Origin: Akkermansia sp.
GTDB lineage: Bacteria > Verrucomicrobiota > Verrucomicrobiia > Verrucomicrobiales > Akkermansiaceae
Direction of reading: 5' to 3'
Length of the DNA: 50,812 nucleotides
Assembly: GCA_024405435.1 (NCBI GenBank)
Contig: JAKSOU010000012.1
Coordinates: 1 to 50,812 of the forward strand
Shown here: piece by piece, positions 37,063-45,436 of the stretch
Layout of the letters: each line of letters opens with the position of its first letter
How positions within the stretch are numbered: the first letter of the stretch is position 1
Notes under the pieces: generated by a model
Databases searched by the model: none
The model's input: the letters and a program-made list of their open reading frames with translations, nothing else
Told to the model about the DNA's origin: nothing
Program-made: the position numbers and the translations under genes

Positions 37063-37090
37063 AAAGGCACCGGAAGTTTCCGGTGCCTTT
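37063..37090. terminator. Bidirectional hairpin between RND gene and tRNA-Ser
   Basis: Perfect 13-bp arms AAAGGCACCGGAA (37063-37075) and complement (37078-37090). It can serve the RND operon on the plus strand and the tRNA on the minus strand; flanking T/A bases are short on both sides. Confidence 0.65.
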
Positions 37091-37098
37091 CCTTTAAG

Positions 37099-37189
37099 CG
37101 GAGCGGGGGGGATTCGAACCCCCGGTACGGGTTAATGCCCGTACGACCATTTAGCAAACGGTTGCTTTCAGCCTCTCAGCCACCGCTCC
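37099..37189 (-). tRNA. tRNA-Ser (anticodon GCT)
   Basis: Ninety-one bases on the minus strand. The acceptor stem GGAGCGG (37189-37183) pairs with CCGCTCC (37106-37100), and the discriminator G is at 37099. The anticodon stem ACCGT/ATGGT holds the loop TTGCTAA, giving anticodon GCT. The long variable arm GTACGGG/CCCGTAC is typical of serine tRNAs, and the T-loop is TTCGAAT. CCA is not encoded. It reads AGC/AGU codons. Confidence 0.96.
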
Positions 37190-37203
37190 AAATGCGTGCC
37201 GCA

Positions 37204-37232
37204 AGTATACGGAACTTTGCCCTTCACGTCAA
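37204..37232 (-). promoter_or_regulatory. Promoter of tRNA-Ser(GCT)
   Basis: Minus-strand TTGACG (37232-37227), 17-bp spacer, TATACT (37209-37204), 14 bases ahead of the tRNA 5' end. This is one of the strongest promoter matches in the window. Confidence 0.8.
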
Positions 37233-37235
37233 CAC

Positions 37236-37679
37236 CTATTTCTCGCGTTGACAAAATTCCGTCTCCACCGGGATTTGGCGGCGGGTGATTTCCCCGGCGA
37301 GGAAGTCGATGTCGTCGGGGTCCAGAAGTTCGCTGGAGAGGCGGAGGGTAAGTGCCGGGGAGACCAGGGTGACGGCCTTGGATTCAATGCCGGGGGCGGT
37401 CTCGCGGCGCTCCATGCGGGCAGAGGTGATATCCGCCCAGGCGATGCGGCGGGTGCCGAAAAGCGTGCGGCGCGAGATGCCCGCGTCGTCCACCGTGTAG
37501 CGCAGGAGAAGGTAGGAGCCGCCCCACAGCAGGGTGACCACGATGCCCGCGGCCGCAGCCGCGTACTGCCAGGCGGGGTGCCCCTCCCGCAGCAGGGCGT
37601 ACACGCACGCACCGATCACCAGGATGACGATGCCCAGATAGAATTGGTGGTTGGCGCAGCGCAGGGTACGCGGTGTCAT
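37236..37679 (-). CDS. Small membrane protein with PH-like C-terminal domain
   Basis: A 147-residue protein with two adjacent transmembrane segments (about 12-30 and 37-56) and a C-terminal domain. That domain's pattern YTVDDAGISRRTLFGTRRIA, ADITSA and LTLRLSSELLD resembles the bacterial PH-like domain often found in small membrane proteins. The ATG overlaps the stop of the L,D-transpeptidase gene (ATGA at 37676-37679), so the two are translationally coupled. It is the last gene of the LysM/transpeptidase cluster. Its stop lies 4 bases from the -35 box of the tRNA promoter. Function is unknown; an envelope role is inferred. Confidence 0.8.
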   Translation of the reverse strand: MTPRTLRCANHQFYLGIVILVIGACVYALLREGHPAWQYAAAAAGIVVTLLWGGSYLLLRYTVDDAGISRRTLFGTRRIAWADITSARMERRETAPGIESKAVTLVSPALTLRLSSELLDPDDIDFLAGEITRRQIPVETEFCQREK

Positions 37680-38527
37680 GAGGCGGGCGTGGCGGGCGTG
37701 GTGGGCACCGTGTCGGTGTAGTCGTTGCCGGGCTTGGGGCGGTACTTCACATCGATGGGCTTCACGTAGCCGCCGCGGTTGTAGTCCTCCACGGAGCGGG
37801 AGATGTAGACGGGCAGGCCCACCACGCTGAACTCGTAGAATTTGGCGGCCACATCGTACGGGGTGCGGATGCAGCCGTGGGAGAGGCGCGTTCCCGCCAC
37901 CACGCGGCCGCCGTGGATGCCCACGCCGTCCAGGGTCAGGCGGTTGAAGTTGGGCATGGAGGACGGGCGGAAGGTCATGCCCTTGGGCGTGCCTTTGGCG
38001 AGGTCCGCGTTGCTGTCGGTCACCTTGCCGCCGGCGGAGACGAATTTGCCGTACCTGTTGGAGTGGTGGTTCTTCTCCTTCTCCATGATACGGAAGACGC
38101 CGGTGGGGGTTTCATGGCCGTCGCGCCCTGTGGAGACGGGCCAGTCGTATGCCACCCTGCCGTTGATGTAGAGGCGTGCGCGCTGCTGGGGGATGCAGAT
38201 GATGAGCTTGGAGGTGGCTGCGGAAATCTGGTTGAGCAGCGCGTTGTCCTCGAACACGGCCATGGTGCGCGGGTACGCGGGCTTGGCCACAAAGTACTCG
38301 TAGCTTCCCTTGGGGAAGGGGTTTTTATAGCCCTCAGCCTTCTTGCCGGGGATGTCCAGCGGGTTGAAATCACCCTTGGGCACCTCCACCACGGCGGCGG
38401 GTTCCGCCTCCTCGGCGGGCTTCTCCTGCTGCGGCTTGGGCGCGGGCTGCGGCTTGGCCTGCGGCTGCGGATGCTGGCAGGCGGCCAGCAGCAGCGCGGG
38501 TACCAGCAGCAGGAGCGCCTTCTTCAT
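37676..38527 (-). CDS. L,D-transpeptidase (YkuD family) lipoprotein
   Basis: A 283-residue lipoprotein (signal ALLLAAC, lipid Cys17) with a Gln/Pro/Lys-rich linker. The YkuD domain spans about 105-250, with STGRDGHETPTGVFRIMEKE and the catalytic block IHGGRV...GTRLSHGCIR (His205, His217, Cys219, Arg221). Such enzymes form 3-3 peptidoglycan cross-links or attach proteins to peptidoglycan in the periplasm. It is third in a run LysM lipoprotein - LysM lipoprotein - this gene - small membrane protein, 4 bases after the second LysM gene and overlapping the next by 4. Confidence 0.93.
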   Translation of the reverse strand: MKKALLLLVPALLLAACQHPQPQAKPQPAPKPQQEKPAEEAEPAAVVEVPKGDFNPLDIPGKKAEGYKNPFPKGSYEYFVAKPAYPRTMAVFEDNALLNQISAATSKLIICIPQQRARLYINGRVAYDWPVSTGRDGHETPTGVFRIMEKEKNHHSNRYGKFVSAGGKVTDSNADLAKGTPKGMTFRPSSMPNFNRLTLDGVGIHGGRVVAGTRLSHGCIRTPYDVAAKFYEFSVVGLPVYISRSVEDYNRGGYVKPIDVKYRPKPGNDYTDTVPTTPATPAS

Positions 38528-38531
38528 GGCA

Positions 38532-39122
38532 TCAGTGCTTGGGGATGGTGAGCTTGGCCCCCACCTTCAGGTTGGAGGAGCTCATGTTGTTGGCGCGCAT
38601 GAGCTGCTTCACGGGCACGCCCGTGCGGTGGGAGATGGCGGAGAGCGTGTCGCCGCTCTTCACGGTGTAGCGGGATGCGGGCACCGTGGCCTTCTTGGCC
38701 GCCGGCTTTTTGGCCGCGGGGGCTGCGGGGATGCGCAGCACCTGGCCCAGCTTGAGCGCGTTCGGGTTGGCGAGGTGGTTGGCGGAGGCGATGGCCGCGG
38801 CGGTGCTGTGGTGCCGCGCGGCAATGCCGCCCAGCGTGTCGCCCGCCTTCACCGTGTACGTGCCGGCCTTGGCGGCGGGCGCGGCCGCAGGTGCGGCGGC
38901 GGCGATGGGCGCGGTCACGCCCGGTTCCGGGGCGGTGGTGGGTGCGGGCACGGCCACGGTGGGGCCGGCGCTGCGGGAACCCTCCAGCTGCACCTCATCG
39001 TTCTGCGGGTTTTGGACGCGGTCGCTCACCCAGCTCATATCCAGCTTGCCGTTGTTGATGTGGCAGGATGCCAGTGCCGCGGAGGCGGCGGCCAGGATAC
39101 CCAGTTTGAGGGATGTCTTCAT
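38532..39122 (-). CDS. Lipoprotein with two LysM domains (first in gene order is 39143-40036)
   Basis: A 196-residue lipoprotein (signal SAALASC, lipid Cys20). A short Asn/Gln-rich part and an Ala/Pro-rich linker precede two LysM peptidoglycan-binding domains, YTVKAGDTLGGIAARHHST and YTVKSGDTLSAISHRTGVPV. The second ends at the C-terminus. The ATG at 39122 is preferred over a GTG two codons earlier because of the signal peptide. It is the second of two adjacent LysM lipoprotein genes upstream of the L,D-transpeptidase gene, so a role in placing or regulating peptidoglycan enzymes is inferred. Confidence 0.9.
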   Translation of the reverse strand: MKTSLKLGILAAASAALASCHINNGKLDMSWVSDRVQNPQNDEVQLEGSRSAGPTVAVPAPTTAPEPGVTAPIAAAAPAAAPAAKAGTYTVKAGDTLGGIAARHHSTAAAIASANHLANPNALKLGQVLRIPAAPAAKKPAAKKATVPASRYTVKSGDTLSAISHRTGVPVKQLMRANNMSSSNLKVGAKLTIPKH

Positions 39123-39142
39123 GTTCACGGTGGGGTTGGTGG

Positions 39143-40036
39143 TTAGCGCTTGCGGCGGTTGCTCTTCTTCTTGGAAGACGACTTCTTGGTGGTGGTGGAG
39201 GCCTTGCCGGGGATGCTGATCTTCTGGCCGGCCATGATGGTGCTGCCCTTGATACCGTTGTGGTCCTTGAGCTGCTGCACGGTCACGCCGTTCTTGGCGG
39301 CGATGGAGGAGAGGGACTCGCCCTTCTTCACCGTCACCGTCTTGGAGGAGCCGCCGGAGGAGGTGGAGGCGCCTCCCTTCTTGCCGCCGGTGGAAGCCTT
39401 GTAGCCCTTGGGCGTGTAGCGCACCTTGATAATCTGGCCGGGACGGATGACGTCTCCCTTGATGTTGGAATCCTTGCGGATCTGCTCAACAGTGGTGTTG
39501 CTGCGCTGGGCGATGACCGTCAGGTTGTCGCCCGGGCGCACCTTGTAGGTGACAATGGAGGGCTTGGCGGGCGAGATGCGGCGCTGTGCCTTGCCGCCCT
39601 TCTTGCCACCCTTCCTGCCGCTGCTGCTGCCGGCGGAGGTGTGCTCCACGGGCGGCACGGGCGAATCCAGGTTGGTGAGCGGCTCGTTCTCCACCAACAC
39701 ATCGTTGCCGGCAAGGGCGGCGGTGTTGGCGGCATCCGGCTGGTGCTGGGAGGAGCCGCCGCCCGTGGCTGCCGCGGGCTGGTGCTGGCTGGAGCCGCCG
39801 CCGGCCACCGGGCCCTCCGGGATGGCGTAGTTGTTGCGGTCGTGCGTGGTGCCGCCGGCGGGCACCTGGAAATCCTCCTCGGAGGCCCACGGCGGTATCA
39901 CGCCGGGATCCGTGGCATCGCTCATCATCACGGCCTCTTCCTCCCCGCCGGGGTAGGCCGTGTTGCTGGATGTGCAGGACGGGATAACAGCCAGTATCCC
40001 GGCTCCCGCGGCAAGTGTCAAAAGGGTCTTTTTCAT
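39143..40036 (-). CDS. LysM lipoprotein with basic C-terminal tail
   Basis: A 297-residue lipoprotein (signal LAVIPSC, lipid Cys21). The middle is low-complexity (Gly/Ser/Gln with repeated GGGSSQHQP). It is followed by two LysM domains, YKVRPGDNLTVIAQRSNTTV and VTVKKGESLSSIAAKNGVTV, and a Lys/Ser/Arg tail (TKKSSSKKKSNRRKR). First gene of the envelope operon. The promoter TTGCTT-17-TATCAT ends 9 bases before the ATG. Divergent from the acetolactate synthase small subunit gene. Confidence 0.9.
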   Translation of the reverse strand: MKKTLLTLAAGAGILAVIPSCTSSNTAYPGGEEEAVMMSDATDPGVIPPWASEEDFQVPAGGTTHDRNNYAIPEGPVAGGGSSQHQPAAATGGGSSQHQPDAANTAALAGNDVLVENEPLTNLDSPVPPVEHTSAGSSSGRKGGKKGGKAQRRISPAKPSIVTYKVRPGDNLTVIAQRSNTTVEQIRKDSNIKGDVIRPGQIIKVRYTPKGYKASTGGKKGGASTSSGGSSKTVTVKKGESLSSIAAKNGVTVQQLKDHNGIKGSTIMAGQKISIPGKASTTTKKSSSKKKSNRRKR

Positions 40037-40045
40037 ACGGCGGGC

Positions 40046-40074
40046 ATGATACCAAAATCTCTCCGGGAAAGCAA
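40046..40074 (-). promoter_or_regulatory. Promoter of the LysM/L,D-transpeptidase operon
   Basis: Minus-strand TTGCTT (40074-40069), 17-bp spacer, TATCAT (40051-40046), 9 bases ahead of the ATG at 40036. Confidence 0.65.
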
Positions 40075-40117
40075 GCGCATTTCAGTGGTGTAAGACGCGG
40101 ACGGAAGATTTTTCCGC

Positions 40118-40145
40118 TTGCCAAAGGCGCGGGGTTGTGTATACT
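40118..40145 (+). promoter_or_regulatory. Promoter of the acetolactate synthase small subunit gene
   Basis: TTGCCA (40118-40123), 16-bp spacer, TATACT (40140-40145). The upstream TTTCCGCTTGC is shared with the fba promoter. No attenuator hairpin or leader peptide is evident in the short leader of about 26 bases. Confidence 0.6.
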
Positions 40146-40177
40146 CACCGCGCAGCCCTTCACGGCTGGTACACGTT

Positions 40178-40699
40178 ATGGCAGCTCCGGAAAAACCAAT
40201 CTACACCATCTCCGTGCTCGTGGAAAACAAGTTCGGCGTGCTCTCCCGCATCGCCGGCCTCTTCTCCGGGCGCGGCTACAACATCCAGGCACTCAACGTC
40301 GCCCCGTGCGAGGACCCCAACTACTCCCGCATGACCATCGAGGTCCAGGAGGAGAACGAGAAGCTCAACCACATCATCAAGCAGCTCGACAAGCTCGTGA
40401 ACGTGGTGGAGGTGGTGGATTTCCGCAACGTGCCCACCGTCTACCGGGAGGTGGTGCTCCTGCGCGTCCGTTTCGGCGACAAGATGCACGACATCATCGA
40501 CATCTGCAACATCTTCGGCGCCAAGGTGCTGGATGCCACGCACGACACGCTCTCCATCGAGTGCACGGGCGGCGTCTCCCGCATCAGCCGCTTCCTCAAC
40601 CTCATGGCGGACTACCCCATCGACATGCTGACGCGCTCCGGCAAGATTGCCGTGGTCAAGCCCAAGGACAAGGGACCCAAGCCCGCGGCGGAGGACTAA
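40178..40699 (+). CDS. ilvN: Acetolactate synthase regulatory (small) subunit
   Basis: A 173-residue subunit that activates and confers valine feedback on acetolactate synthase in branched-chain amino acid synthesis. The N-terminal ACT domain reads YTISVLVENKFGVLSRIAGL, FSGRGYNIQALNVAPCED and SRMTIEVQ; the C-terminal small-subunit domain has VYREVVLLRVRF and IDICNIFGAKVLD. Length fits the longer ilvH/ilvN type; the symbol could equally be ilvH. The catalytic subunit is not adjacent, and the next gene is fba under its own promoter. The frame is open from 40118, but that codon lies in the promoter, so the ATG at 40178 is the start. Confidence 0.93.
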   Translation: MAAPEKPIYTISVLVENKFGVLSRIAGLFSGRGYNIQALNVAPCEDPNYSRMTIEVQEENEKLNHIIKQLDKLVNVVEVVDFRNVPTVYREVVLLRVRFGDKMHDIIDICNIFGAKVLDATHDTLSIECTGGVSRISRFLNLMADYPIDMLTRSGKIAVVKPKDKGPKPAAED

Positions 40700-40724
40700 T
40701 TGCACCCGGCAAAGCAATTTCCGC

Positions 40725-40753
40725 TTGCATGTTGTCCGCAGCGGGGGTAGAAT
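40725..40753 (+). promoter_or_regulatory. Promoter of fba
   Basis: TTGCAT (40725-40730), 17-bp spacer, TAGAAT (40748-40753), about 59 bases before the ATG, giving a leader of about 50 bases. Confidence 0.65.
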
Positions 40754-40812
40754 ACGCGCGTCCGGGGTGCGGCACGCGCCCTGCACGTCAACATTCAACC
40801 ATATACCATACC

Positions 40813-41838
<1,026 letters not shown>

Positions 41839-41861
41839 GCCAACCCGCAACATTTGCATCC

Positions 41862-41897
41862 ATCCCCGCACCCGTTATGGGCGCGGGGATTTTTTTA
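41862..41897 (+). terminator. Rho-independent terminator of fba
   Basis: Outer stem ATCCCCGC (41862-41869) with GCGGGGAT (41883-41890), inner CCC/GGG pairs, then a run of eight T to 41897. A strong, textbook form. Confidence 0.85.
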
Positions 41898-41900
41898 GTC

Positions 41901-41929
41901 TTGCCAACGGCGGTCCCATTGTATATATT
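41901..41929 (+). promoter_or_regulatory. Promoter of the ankyrin lipoprotein gene
   Basis: TTGCCA (41901-41906), 17-bp spacer, TATATT (41924-41929), directly after the fba terminator and 28 bases before the ATG. Confidence 0.7.
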
Positions 41930-41957
41930 GCACCCAACCCTATACCACCTACCAACT

Positions 41958-44039
41958 ATGCGTACCATGACACTATCCCAAGGTCTGTTCGTCGCCATGT
42001 CCCTGTGTGCCCTGGTATCCTGCGATTCCCAGGATGCCGCTCAAAGGGAACTCATGGAAAAAGGCGTCATCTCCTCCGTGCTGGATGTCGGCTCGCCCGT
42101 CGGCAGGAACGCCCTCTGTCAAGCCATCATCCAAGACAACATGGAAATAACGGAAAGGCTGCTGGAAGCCGGTGTGAGCCCAGATGCCAAGGCACCGGGA
42201 GAAGACGGTCTCACCCCGGTGCTCGTCATGGCCGTGATGAAGAGGAACGAAGATTTGGCCCGCATGCTGCTCAGGTACGGCGCAAACGTGAATACCCAGG
42301 ATACGAAAGGCGATACGGCCCTCATGTGCGCCGCCTTTGCGGGGCAGCTCGACATGGTGGAGCTGTTGCTGGACAACAAGGCGGATGCCAACATCAAAAA
42401 CGATAGTCAATGGACGGCCTTGATGGCCGCCTGCGCCAAATCCGGGCGAATCAGCGACTGGCCGGGGTCCCCTGACAGCCGTTTCGCGATTTTGCCCTCC
42501 CCCCAAAGCGACCCGAAGGCGCAGCGCGCCATTGTGCAGGCGCTCCTGAACGCCGGCGCCAAGTCCACCTGCGACAAGCACGGATGGACCCCCGTTGCCA
42601 TAGCCGCTTGCGAGGGAAGGCCCCAAATGGTCAAGCTGCTGGAAAGCCTTCCCACGGAATACGATGATGCAAACGTGCGGCCCATTCCGCCGCTCATGGC
42701 GGCCGCCTGGGCCGGCGAAGCCAAAACCGTGGCCCACCTCATCAAATCCGGCGCCGACGTGAACGGGGGCGTCCACCACGACACTCCCCTCTGCTGCGCG
42801 GCCAGGCAGGGCCACGCGGAAATCATCGCCGCGCTCTGCAAGGCCGGGGCGGACCCCAACCTGTGCAATGGCAGGGAAACGCCGTTGTCCTGCGCCGCAA
42901 GGTTCAGCCACACGGATTGCGTGGAATGCCTGTTGGACCACGGTGCCGAGCCCAAGGATGAAAAAGCCCTGGAGGCAGCCATCACCAACTTTGACACAGC
43001 CACCATCCAAGCACTGCTCGATGCAGGAGCTGATATCAAAACTCTTTCCCAGCCGGGAACACTGCTGAAAAGGGTCGTCTCCTACATGAACCCGCCAAGG
43101 TTTACCCATAAGCCCGCCGACGACGCGAAACTCCCCACGATGAAGGAGAAGATGCAGATGCTGGACACGCTGATTGCCGCCGGGATCCGGGTGAATGATT
43201 CGCCGGAGAAAATAGGAGACACCCTTCTCCACCTCGTGTTGAACTCGTATTTGAAGTTCGACACCGACACGCGCCTCAAGCTGGCTGAAAAAATCCTGAA
43301 GGCCGGGGTGGACATCAACTATGCCGATAAAGACGGAGAAACCATCCTCACCGACTTTATCAAATTCCACAAGACCGGCAGCGATGAGGAAATTCCGCTG
43401 GAAAACGTGATGTCCGTGGTCGATTTCCTGCTGAAATCTGGCGCGGATCCCAACACCAAGCTGAAGGGCGGGGACACCCCACTGCATCTCGTTCTTTCCC
43501 GTGGATGGTGTCCTGCGGAAGAGCGCCCGCAGATTACGCAGGCCCTCATCAAAGCCGGAGCGGATGTCAACAAGTATAACAAGATTGGTGAAACACCGCT
43601 TTATTCCCTCGTATCCCATCTGGTCACGGAAACCGACCCGAAGCAGAGGAAAAGCTCGTTGGAGAGCATCAACATCCTGTTGTCGGCAGGCGCCAACCCC
43701 AACGCCCGGAATGAGATTATGCCTCCCCTGCTCCATGTGATGATTAAAGCTACGCTGCTCAACGCAGACACCCGCTTGGAGTTGATGGAAACCCTCATCC
43801 GGGGCGGAGCGGATGTCAACGCCCGGGACTCGATGAAAAGCACACCCCTGCACACTCTCATAGAAGAGAGCCATCTCTACGAGGAAGAAGACTTGGCCAA
43901 GATGGCCAAGCTGCTCATGAGCGCCCGCCCGGATCTGACAATCAAGGATTACAGGGGAAAAACCGTGCTCGAAGAGCTCAACAACCCGTACGGCGGGCGA
44001 GATGAAAAGAAGGCCCGCCTGAAGCGTATCATCAAATAG
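41958..44039 (+). CDS. Ankyrin-repeat lipoprotein
   Basis: A 693-residue protein with a lipoprotein signal (MSLCALVSC, lipid Cys22) followed by more than ten ankyrin repeats. Examples are LTPVLVMAVMKRNEDLARML with LRYGANVNTQDTKGDTALM, CAAFAGQLDMVELLLDNKAD and HDTPLCCAARQGHAEIIAAL. Later repeats are separated by longer insertions (KMQMLDTLIAAGIRVNDSPE). Likely a periplasmic or outer-membrane interaction scaffold; ligand unknown. The frame runs back into fba, but the signal peptide and the promoter at 41901-41929 set the ATG at 41958. Base use is slightly less GC-rich than its neighbours. Confidence 0.9.
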   Translation: MRTMTLSQGLFVAMSLCALVSCDSQDAAQRELMEKGVISSVLDVGSPVGRNALCQAIIQDNMEITERLLEAGVSPDAKAPGEDGLTPVLVMAVMKRNEDLARMLLRYGANVNTQDTKGDTALMCAAFAGQLDMVELLLDNKADANIKNDSQWTALMAACAKSGRISDWPGSPDSRFAILPSPQSDPKAQRAIVQALLNAGAKSTCDKHGWTPVAIAACEGRPQMVKLLESLPTEYDDANVRPIPPLMAAAWAGEAKTVAHLIKSGADVNGGVHHDTPLCCAARQGHAEIIAALCKAGADPNLCNGRETPLSCAARFSHTDCVECLLDHGAEPKDEKALEAAITNFDTATIQALLDAGADIKTLSQPGTLLKRVVSYMNPPRFTHKPADDAKLPTMKEKMQMLDTLIAAGIRVNDSPEKIGDTLLHLVLNSYLKFDTDTRLKLAEKILKAGVDINYADKDGETILTDFIKFHKTGSDEEIPLENVMSVVDFLLKSGADPNTKLKGGDTPLHLVLSRGWCPAEERPQITQALIKAGADVNKYNKIGETPLYSLVSHLVTETDPKQRKSSLESINILLSAGANPNARNEIMPPLLHVMIKATLLNADTRLELMETLIRGGADVNARDSMKSTPLHTLIEESHLYEEEDLAKMAKLLMSARPDLTIKDYRGKTVLEELNNPYGGRDEKKARLKRIIK

Positions 44040-44057
44040 CGCGGCGCAGAGCCGCGC
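44039..44057. terminator. Small GC hairpin after the ankyrin gene
   Basis: GCGCGGC (44039-44045) and GCCGCGC (44051-44057) around GCAGA, starting at the last base of the stop codon. No T-run follows. Confidence 0.4.
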
Positions 44058-44072
44058 ATGCGCTAAATCTTA

Positions 44073-44100
44073 TTGACATTTCCGCGGGTTTACCTACAGT
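44073..44100 (+). promoter_or_regulatory. Promoter of the envelope protein gene at 44111
   Basis: TTGACA (44073-44078), 16-bp spacer, TACAGT (44095-44100). The -35 is a perfect consensus. The GTG at 44111 follows 10 bases after the -10. Confidence 0.6.
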
Positions 44101-44110
44101 ATGGTGGAGC

Positions 44111-45436
44111 GTGAAGATGCCATTGACAGTGTGCGCGGCGGCGGCGCTGCTTATTCCCGCGGGTGCGCCCGCGCAGGAGGCGCCGGCGGCCGCCCCGGAA
44201 GCCCCCGCGGAAACCACGGCGGAAACCGCCGCGGACGAGGCGGTGGATGAGGACGGCAACACGCCGCTCATCCGCGCCGCCATGCGCCTGAATGGCCTGA
44301 TGCGCATTGGCAGCCCCGTGCCGCCGGAGGTGTGGAAGGAGGCGGAGGACGAGGTGTTCCGGCTGCTGGCAGGCGGTGCAGACCCCCTGCGGGAGAACAA
44401 CCGCGGGTGCAACGCTCTCTTCTTCCTGCTCGCGAACCCCGATTGGGTGGAAAGGCTGCGCCGGGAGAACCTGCTGCCGCCGGAGCTCGCGGTGCGCATT
44501 CCCGCCGGGCGCACGGAATTCCTGCACTACATCTCCCAGCGCGCCGCACAGGCGAGGATGCCCTATACCCTCTCCCTCGGCGACCGCGAATACTTGTCCA
44601 GGCGCTACTGCCAACCCGCCTACGGGCGGTGCCGCGACCTGGTGGAGGAGCTGCTGAACGGCCACGGGCTTACCGACGAGGACACCGCCGCGCTGGCGGA
44701 CGCCCTGGAGGTCATGCGCGCGGCGGATGAGGGAAAGGCGGGGGACTACATCGATTCCCTGCCGCTCTGGCAGCACGGGGAGCAGATGATGCAGCCCGTG
44801 CCGCTCGCGCTGCTCCAAGCCCTGCAGGACACCCGCTGGAAGCCCAACGTGGCGAACATCCGCACCGCGCTGGACAAGCTGGCATCCATGCTGCCCGCCA
44901 GCAGGGAGGACATGATAGACTGCGCGGCGGCGCGCCCCGTGCGCGTGCTGCTGCACCTGCTGGTGTACCAGGAGGGCCCCCGCGCCATGCCGGAGCTGGA
45001 ACGCCTGGCCAAGGCGTACGATCCCGATGCCGCGTGCGCGGCCATGGAGCTGATGCTGCAGCTGCGCGGCGGCCGCTATCTGCCGGAGCTGCCGCTGGAA
45101 CCCTCCACCCCGTTCGAGCGCCTGGCGGAAGCCTACCGCGTGGACGATGCCGTGTACCACGGCAACTGGCGGGAGCTGGACCCCGCCGCCATCCTGCGCG
45201 CCGCGGAGTGCATGCGCTCCCTTGAAGGAACCCCCTGCCCCCTCCACGCCGCCATGCTGGAGGGCATGGTGAAGGACGGACAGCTGGCGGTGGCGGAGGA
45301 CGACGCGCTGAACCTGCGCTACCGCTACGAGGAAATCGACGAGCCCGCGCCGCGCCGCTGCATCCTCTCACACATCCTCGCGAAGTACGACACCTACTTC
45401 CCGACACACCCCGCGCCGCAACCGCAACAGCCGTGA
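44111..45436 (+). CDS. Exported protein with degenerate ankyrin-like N-terminus, unknown function
   Basis: A 441-residue protein with a signal peptide (MKMPLTVCAAAALLIPAGAPA) and an Ala/Glu-rich linker. It continues VDEDGNTPLIRAAMRLNGL, which looks like the start of an ankyrin repeat, with GGADPLRENNRGCNALFFLL as a second. The remaining 300 residues are helical, with many Leu and Ala, and not recognised. Two starts are possible: GTG at 44111, which gives a positively charged signal peptide, and ATG at 44117, which has GGTGGAG at good distance. Its stop overlaps the GTG of the next gene (GTGA), indicating coupling. Context suggests a relation to the ankyrin lipoprotein upstream. Confidence 0.75.
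   Translation: MKMPLTVCAAAALLIPAGAPAQEAPAAAPEAPAETTAETAADEAVDEDGNTPLIRAAMRLNGLMRIGSPVPPEVWKEAEDEVFRLLAGGADPLRENNRGCNALFFLLANPDWVERLRRENLLPPELAVRIPAGRTEFLHYISQRAAQARMPYTLSLGDREYLSRRYCQPAYGRCRDLVEELLNGHGLTDEDTAALADALEVMRAADEGKAGDYIDSLPLWQHGEQMMQPVPLALLQALQDTRWKPNVANIRTALDKLASMLPASREDMIDCAAARPVRVLLHLLVYQEGPRAMPELERLAKAYDPDAACAAMELMLQLRGGRYLPELPLEPSTPFERLAEAYRVDDAVYHGNWRELDPAAILRAAECMRSLEGTPCPLHAAMLEGMVKDGQLAVAEDDALNLRYRYEEIDEPAPRRCILSHILAKYDTYFPTHPAPQPQQP

Noticed and set aside
37099..37189. tRNA-Ser as an attachment site of an integrated element
   Set aside because: No integrase, phage gene or repeated tRNA 3' end is found on either side.
40015..40812. In-frame extension of fba upstream through the ilvN region
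   Set aside because: The long open frame overlaps ilvN in another frame and lacks aldolase similarity before MPVPTQEQ; fba has its own promoter at 40725-40753.
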